A stretch of DNA of 64,000 bases from Nereocystis luetkeana (taxonomy: Eukaryota > Sar > Phaeophyceae > Laminariales > Laminariaceae). The notes beneath the pieces were generated by a model. That model saw nothing but the letters and a program-made list of their open reading frames with translations. It did not search any database and was not told the origin of the DNA. Position numbers and translations under genes: made by a program. Shown one piece after another: positions 58,501-64,000 of the stretch (position 1 is its first letter; every line of letters starts with the position of its first letter). The stretch is taken from contig JARUPZ010000030.1 in the NCBI GenBank assembly GCA_031213475.1, forward strand, positions 6,751,661-6,815,660. Direction: 5' to 3'.

Positions 58501-58601
58501 CAATTAGGCCATTTTTTGTTTACCGTGTGAAATAAAATCAATGAAATGCATAGCTCGTATACAACTATTCGATACGAGTCGAAGAGGGAAGACCGTGTCG
58601 G

Positions 58602-59465
58602 TTGCGAGTCTTGAGTGGGTTGCCTGATTTGAAAGAGGCCAATCGCGGGTGTTTTGGGGAGGATTATCTCACTTTCAGTTCCCATCTTCTGGATAAACCA
58701 TGGTCGCATGTGTCGTCCCTTCTCCGCTTTGTTCGTATCGCCCAGATGGTTCAGAATCCCCTACTGCTCGTCGATTTTCATCGAGCTCTGCCAACTAACC
58801 CTCCGAATCAAGAAAATGTTCCCAGGCTGGTGGAAAAATTTCATCTGCTAAATACGTACTATAGTACGTCAATACCTGCTGTAACATTTGCATGGGAGTA
58901 CCCATCAAAAGGATGACGTGTATCATACAAACGTTCCAGGGTCTTCTGTGCCTTGGTCCTCACGTGTGAATTCTGTCATAAACCAAAATTTCGAACATCT
59001 TGCGTACTCCGGCCCTCACGCGTGAACCGCTGTTTCGGTGTACGAAATGGTTCTGGCAGATATCAATTGGAAATGGAACCTATACCAGGTAGGTATTATC
59101 GTCTCGTTGGGCCTGGTAGCATTTGGGGGAGTCACCGGCCAGCAGACAATCTCGGGGAACTAATGGAAAACGCGCGAACGGTTATCACGCAATATACACA
59201 GTTAGTATCGACCGATCGGTTGACGTCACAGCGGACGTGCATTTGTCTGCTTTTTATAAAGCATATAGTTGCTCGGTGTCTGTCTTGCTTCTTTATCATT
59301 TCGGTCGTGCCGTCTTATTTCAACTCCTTACTGCCATGGAGACCTTCGCGCAAAACTCTGACTTCGGTAGATACACAGCTTGATACAATCATGATCCTCT
59401 TCAATGATGTGACAAACGGCACGCCTGCCCTGTCATGTTGCTATGAACTTGGCGCTATAAATTAA
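58602..59465 (+). other. Two uncertain plus frames
   Basis: 58602-58916 (104 aa) has a protein-like start (DLKEANRGCFGEDYLTFSS, HVSSLLRFVRIAQMV). 58953-59465 (170 aa) has a CEFCHK-type Cys pair and a hydrophobic middle. They are in different frames and could be exons joined by a short intron, but no convincing donor/acceptor pair was found. Unknown function. Confidence 0.2.
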
Positions 59466-59469
59466 AACC

Positions 59470-60150
59470 TATTTTCTAAACAACTCACGCCCACCGACTC
59501 CTCTTGAGTTACGTTTACTACTTCAGGTACCCCTAGCACTGCTGATCAATCTGAACATAATATAATAATCGTTCGATCTGAATATCAGTACCCCAAAGGT
59601 CTTTCTTTTCTGGCCGGCCAGTGTCCTTTAGCATTATCTATAGTACAGCAGTAGTAGCGTAATTCTTGGCCGGCCAGAGTCTATTAGCATATACCCAGAG
59701 TCTATTAGCATATCGCATAGATAATGTAATGATACGGTTGGGATACCCGATTCAAGAGCCCCTCGTGCTATACGGATGCTCTCGGTGAGGGGCATGCTCT
59801 TCTCAACGCTTCCTGCTTATTACGCGCATACTTAATATTATCGACAATATCCTCTTCTCGTGTCCTCATAGGGTCATAGGGTCGAGTCTCTGGGTCCAAC
59901 AACATTTTAACTGTTTGGGTGGGGTATCCACAGACAAGAAAAGGTAAACACACAGCCGTGGTGTCAATCAGTTTCAGCACCATTTCCATGTGCAGAATCC
60001 CTAATCATCCTGCTCCTAACGTGCGTACTTGTGGTGTTCACACAGCAGCATGGTATCTACACTCGGTCGTGCTCGAGGGCTCCCTGCGCGGTCCTATGTC
60101 CTCGTATGGTCGAGGGGCGGTGTTGGTACAATATGGGTATGGTATGGTAC
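59470..60150. other. Intergenic, nothing recognised
   Basis: Contains a short direct repeat (GGCCGGCCAG...GT at 59612 and 59669, then AGAGTCTATTAGCATAT repeated at 59676 and 59696). No gene supported. Confidence 0.4.
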
Positions 60151-60370
60151 GTGGTACGGTACCGTGTGGCATGTGTGTGGTGTGTATGTGATAGGGTGCG
60201 CTCGCATAGTACCGGGTATGAGTGTGCTCGCATAGTACCGGGTATGATGATACGGTTTGTTTGGTGGGTAAATGATATGGAAAAGTCACGGTATGTTGAT
60301 ATGGTATGTTGGTGATATGGTAAGATGGTACGGTGTGGTGGATATAATATATGGCTAAATATACCCTGGC
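60125..60370. repeat. GT-rich satellite-like stretch with a 26-bp doublet
   Basis: A strand-biased G/T-rich stretch of GTATGGTAT-like words. Inside it a 26-bp unit (GTG(C/T)GCTCGCATAGTACC, then GGGTATGA) is repeated exactly twice, at 60196-60221 and 60222-60247, with one mismatch. Frames through it are low complexity. Confidence 0.75.
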
Positions 60371-60501
60371 GGTAGGGTATGTTTCAGTTTGGCAGGTCTG
60401 AACGCAACGGATACGTGGTATGAATGTCATCTGTAACGAACTGATACATCGATCATTGGAAATTGGAACGAACTAATATAACTACGAAAATATAAGGGAT
60501 A

Positions 60502-60560
60502 CGGACAGGCAGACAGACAGGCATACAGACAGACAGACTGACCGACCAACAGACAGGCAG
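60502..60560. repeat. CAGA microsatellite
   Basis: Imperfect CAGA/CAGG units for about 58 bp. A reverse-strand counterpart (TCTG/TCCG units) lies at about 62366-62392. Confidence 0.85.
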
Positions 60561-60592
60561 ATCTGCAATTTCCAAAATAGGCTCTTAGACCT

Positions 60593-61039
60593 ATGCCAAT
60601 GGAAACGCGAAGTTCAAAAGTTTTTTTTCTAATATATTGCTTTAAAAAAACAGCCGAACATTTTCACGTACCGCCGCTGTGGGGAAAAAAGAGAAAAATG
60701 TGTGATTTTTTTGTTTTTTCCCCAACGGCTGCAGGCGGCGCAATTTGTGTTTTTCCGGTTGCAAATTGTCAACACGGTGATCAAAACCAGCTCGTGCGAC
60801 GATCGACGCTCGATCTCCACATAGACTCAGCCCACGGCCAACCCGCTCGGTATCTGGCAAGGCCAATAACACATATAGATGACGGCCTCGAAGATATCAT
60901 CAGGTGGATCCATGGTCTAGGGCGCGAGAGCTTGCCGGCGGCGTCCAACGGTATCTTCCCAAACCTGAAAAATAGCCTATTTTTGGCCAATGATTCGAGA
61001 CGGATGGAGAATTTTGGTCTTCTGTTTTGTCCAAATTAG
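60593..61039 (+). CDS. Uncertain 148-aa frame over a hairpin
   Basis: The first about 50 codons lie over a T-rich hairpin and are not protein-like. The rest (HGDQNQLVRRSTLDLHIDSA, then HIDDGLEDIIRWIHGLGRE) has a normal composition. If real, a start further inside or an upstream exon is needed. No family recognised. Confidence 0.22.
   Translation: MPMETRSSKVFFLIYCFKKTAEHFHVPPLWGKKRKMCDFFVFSPTAAGGAICVFPVANCQHGDQNQLVRRSTLDLHIDSAHGQPARYLARPITHIDDGLEDIIRWIHGLGRESLPAASNGIFPNLKNSLFLANDSRRMENFGLLFCPN
60671..60738. repeat. Stem-loop, GC arms around A/T tracts
   Basis: The left arm CCGCCGCTGTGGGGAAAAAA pairs with TTTTTTCCCC, AACGGC and GGCGG on the right, with small bulges, and the A- and T-rich inner parts also pair. 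It could be the tip of an inverted-repeat element. Confidence 0.6.
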
Positions 61040-61231
61040 CGGCCAAACATGTTTTTGTGATGCGCCTGGTCAGCTCCCGCCACATAACACCGGGCATGGC
61101 GTGAAGACGGTGACCCTAGGGTGGGTCGGAGCCCCTAACGAGCGCACTCCGTTCAGAATTCATGACGCAATCGTTGGTTTTGTTGATCGGTGTCTGTCGA
61201 GGACTCGGAATCTCGCCGCTTCGAACCAAAG

Positions 61232-61274
61232 ATCGGCTTGAGTTTTTCTCAAGCCGATGTTGGCCCAACATCGG
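61232..61274. repeat. Two overlapping perfect hairpins
   Basis: Arm 1, ATCGGCTTGAG (61232-61242), pairs with CTCAAGCCGAT (61248-61258) around TTTTT. Arm 2, CCGATGTTGG (61254-61263), pairs with CCAACATCGG (61265-61274) around a single C. They share CCGAT, so only one can form at a time, as in an attenuator-like switch. No gene is clearly attached. Confidence 0.8.
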
Positions 61275-61289
61275 CCCCAGATTTGCCTT

Positions 61290-62870
61290 TTTCGGGCTTT
61301 TCCATATCCCTAACCTTATTTTTTTTACGTGGCCCATAGGAAGCGTGTTCTGTTTGTTTTTGGCGGGTGTCTTTGAAATTCAAACTTTTTATTGAAACTT
61401 CGCTGTCCCATTGGCATAGGTCTTAGGTTTACAATCTAAGAAGAGGATAATCCGAGGACGTGATATTAATAATATAATTTGTTAGAGTTGCCATGCGCAA
61501 AAAGGTATTATCGTTTATCGTTGTACAACATGTAGCTTTGCAGTGGAAATACAGGGCACATACACACATTATTCGCTGCAATGGCTAGCCGTAGTGTTTA
61601 TGTGATGGAGCCAATAGTTCGATTTCGCGACGTTTTTTGCAGAACATTCCGAAACGGGCTGGTACCGTGGACATTTAACAGATCAAAACGGCCTCTCCCA
61701 GAGGAGAGTGTTGTTCGTACCGGAAAGTGTCTCGCTGGAATTCCAGACCAAGAAACACTGCCGCGCTTTGCGCTCGTGCGCCGAAATTGGCGCTTGTATA
61801 AGGCCGTTGTTGCATATACCCAGATATTTTCTTCATAATAATGAGGCAAGGCCTAGGAAGCGAATTGACAGAGGCCAATTTTTGCCTATAGGGAAAACAG
61901 CCTCTTCATACTGGGGCATGTGCCGTCTTCCGTCAATGGTTGGTTCGTCTGTTTGTTAGCTTTTTGTGTGTCTATCTGGCGAATTGTTTTCACCCGCATT
62001 GATTACCAGAGCTGTACGTGACCAATTTCCATACACCTGGGATCTACGGAAACGGGCGTGCAGGGTCTCACTCGTGTGGAAATTATTTCGTGCCACACCG
62101 TCTCGAGGTAGTTGCACTCGCCGGGCTGTTGGAGTATGCATTGTGTGCTATGAATGCGGCGGCAGTAGTGGATTTGGTTTATTTTATCGCAAGCACACGG
62201 CCTGTTGCAAGGATGAGGCCACCTTGCCTCATTTACATCTCTACAGCAGTAAGGGGGCAGTTACTTGCCTGTAGGCATAAAATTCTCGTCATACTAAGGC
62301 AGATTGTTTCTTATAAGCGTTAACGGCTTTTCATACCGGGGTGTGTAAACGATTCTTGAAATAGTCCGTCCGTCTGTCAGTCTGTCTGGTCGTCTCTCTA
62401 CCTGTTTGGGCATTCGCATTGTCTGTGGGCGGTCAATATCTCTGATTGCGAGAGCTCTACGAGGCCGATGTCTACCAACCCGCGATCTCTAGAAGCGGGC
62501 GAGTATGGGCGCGTTTCCATGCACCCCGTCGAGATAGAGGTGGTTGCGGTCGACGGTGCGGTTGCGGCGCTCCTCGTAGAGCGAACTTCTCGCATGCATG
62601 CTGAAATACGTGGACAACCCATCTCCAGACCATTTATCCGCACTCACATATCCACGTGCATGCTTTTCATCTCGTCAACACACCTCAATTTGTCGACGGG
62701 GGTGTGATGGCCGGAAGATATACCCGTTGGTCTTTTCGGCTATGAGTATGACCACAAGCGGATTTGGTTTTGCAAGGTTCGCTTTACTTATTGGAGAGAA
62801 CTCGAGGATCAGATTTGCCGCCAAACGTGTCTGTAGAGGATAAAAAAAATCCATCGTATTTCCTTCTTCC
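61290..62870. other. Intergenic with short protein-like frames
   Basis: Frames at 61581-61838 (+, 85 aa), 61708-61959 (+) and 61966-62274 (+, 102 aa, Cys-rich end) change frame from one to the next on the same strand, as a decayed gene would. No domain recognised. TCTG-type simple sequence at about 62366-62392. Confidence 0.3.
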
Positions 62871-62872
62871 CG

Positions 62873-62970
62873 TTAACCCCTTTAGGACCCCAGTCCCGTT
62901 TTGGGGACAATTCACCTGTAATTTGAGTACTTTGTCCCCACTTATGGGAGTGCGGTACTAAAAGGATTAA
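62873..62970. mobile_element. MITE-B copy 3, best preserved
   Basis: 98 bp including TTAA at both ends. The left end is TTAACCCCTTTAGGACC and the right end GGTACTAAAAGGATTAA, with inner arms TTGGGGACAA and TTTGTCCCCA. TTAA duplication plus ends starting CCC fit a piggyBac-type non-autonomous element. Confidence 0.8.
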
Positions 62971-62974
62971 TGAG

Positions 62975-64000
62975 TCCTTGTACTTAATTATGTCAGAGGG
63001 TCTCACCCACTCCTCCCAACCCTTTGTTTGATAAAGTTTCCCGTGGATGTAAAATCTTCGAGTGGTATTAATATATTTCCCTTTTTTTTTCGTCTAGGTC
63101 CGGGAACACATTAAACATTTTTACTGATTTACTGTAGAAGCTATCATCCAACTCTCCGAGGAGAAATTGATGACTGGAAGTATCCAGAGATTTTATAAGC
63201 TTGGTGTTATCTACGACGCCAAACATTTATATTTCGATATATCAATGGGCTCATTACTCATCATTTAGTAGAAATAGGATTCTCGCTACATGTAACAGCA
63301 ATATTTCTTCCATCATAAGTTTTGTCGCATGTCTGTTCTAGACTTTATGCCCGAGTTTCAAGTCCTGTACGAGAAGAGGTTACGTGTAGAAGATACAAAG
63401 TATAACAGTTTTAAATCATACCTGGTATTCTACTTTAAATTTACGGTAATAATGCTTTCGCTGACGGTCGTGGTGTTGAAAAGCTTATCATATTCGCGGG
63501 ATCCGGCCCCGGCACAACCACCGCCTGTCTCAAATTATCCTCGCGTGCAGGATCATCCCTGCCCTGAATATACTTATAAGATATATAACACACCCGTTAT
63601 ATACTCCCACTGTAAAATGAAAACGCTACCCTACTTAACCTTCAATTTACAGGGAAGGTGGGTGGATGTTTATTTCAACCCGTCGACGTTCCACTTTGTG
63701 GTAGACCCCTTTTCGCACACATCCACGAGTAGAGCCCCTTACTGCTGCTGATGGTATTATTGTATATATCATTTCTTCCCCGCCCCAGTCTCCCATTTTA
63801 TCCGACTGCACCCTCACCAACGCAATGATTACCCTCCTCCCCATCCTCTCTTTTCAAGCACACCGATGATTCACTATCCTACCACAACGCAGTACAGCCC
63901 TAGTATCATGGCAAGGGAATGTATGGCAGAAACGATCTGAACTGGCTTGGAAGGCAGCTCTTCAAGAGATCGCTATCTGCGTTGCCTCAGTGTTCCTCTC
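62975..64000. other. Right edge, one uncertain frame
   Basis: AT-rich DNA. One plus frame at 63329-63751 (140 aa, start MSVLDFMPEFQVLYEKRL) has a hydrophobic stretch (VFYFKFTVIMLSLTVVVLK), which could be one membrane helix, and a Pro-rich middle. It could be a small membrane protein or chance. TACCTGGTA occurs inside it at 63419. The last 250 bp hold nothing recognisable. Confidence 0.25.

Overview
The window reads as nuclear DNA of a eukaryote with long introns and many repeats. The best guess is a photosynthetic stramenopile such as a brown alga, and I do not commit to a species. The reasons are GT-AG and GC-AG introns of 0.4-1.9 kb, low gene density, interstitial TTAGGG-type telomere repeats, several MITE-like and tRNA-derived SINE-like families, and a protein family (Pmp-type repeats joined to a multi-pass membrane domain) that I associate with algae and protists. 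I see no bacterial operon, ribosome binding site, rRNA gene or CRISPR array.

Two genes are well supported, both on the + strand, and they are paralogues with the same five-exon structure. Gene 1 (12496-19241) encodes 1178 aa and gene 2 (49686-57388) encodes 1152 aa. Each has a signal peptide, about 600 residues of GGA(I/V)...FxxN repeats like those of chlamydial polymorphic membrane proteins (a predicted right-handed beta helix), a Cys-rich stalk, and about nine hydrophobic segments ending in a short cytoplasmic tail. All four introns sit at the same codons and phases in both genes, and the fourth has a GC donor in both. A third copy at 34217-35300 is a broken 3' fragment that resembles gene 1. 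The likely product is a cell-surface adhesin, receptor or channel; that function is inferred.

The remaining DNA, about 80 percent of the window, is mostly decayed repeats. 1-12.4 kb holds a 40-bp minisatellite, a MITE-A copy with a 77-bp tandem duplication, a nested inverted-repeat element (3445-4300), two copies of a tRNA-like repeat and one copy of a decayed minus-strand coding repeat. 19.2-33 kb holds paired Pro/Asp-rich coding relics, a 103-bp tandem duplication, a second MITE-A inside a decayed minus-strand frame, MITE-B copies, a SINE-like element and a 365-bp direct-repeat pair. 35.3-49.6 kb holds SINE-like heads, two more MITE-A copies and the best-preserved relic frames. 57.4-64 kb holds GT-rich and CAGA microsatellites, strong hairpins and MITE-B.

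The two genes and the fragment form a small dispersed cluster in which exon 1 shows sharp changes in identity between copies, as gene conversion would leave. A separate window-wide signal is the 9-mer TACC(A/T)GGTA, found 21 times against about 0.5 expected. Many open frames of 130-180 codons lie outside the two genes. A few are expected by chance at this length, so only those with another reason are listed, at low confidence.
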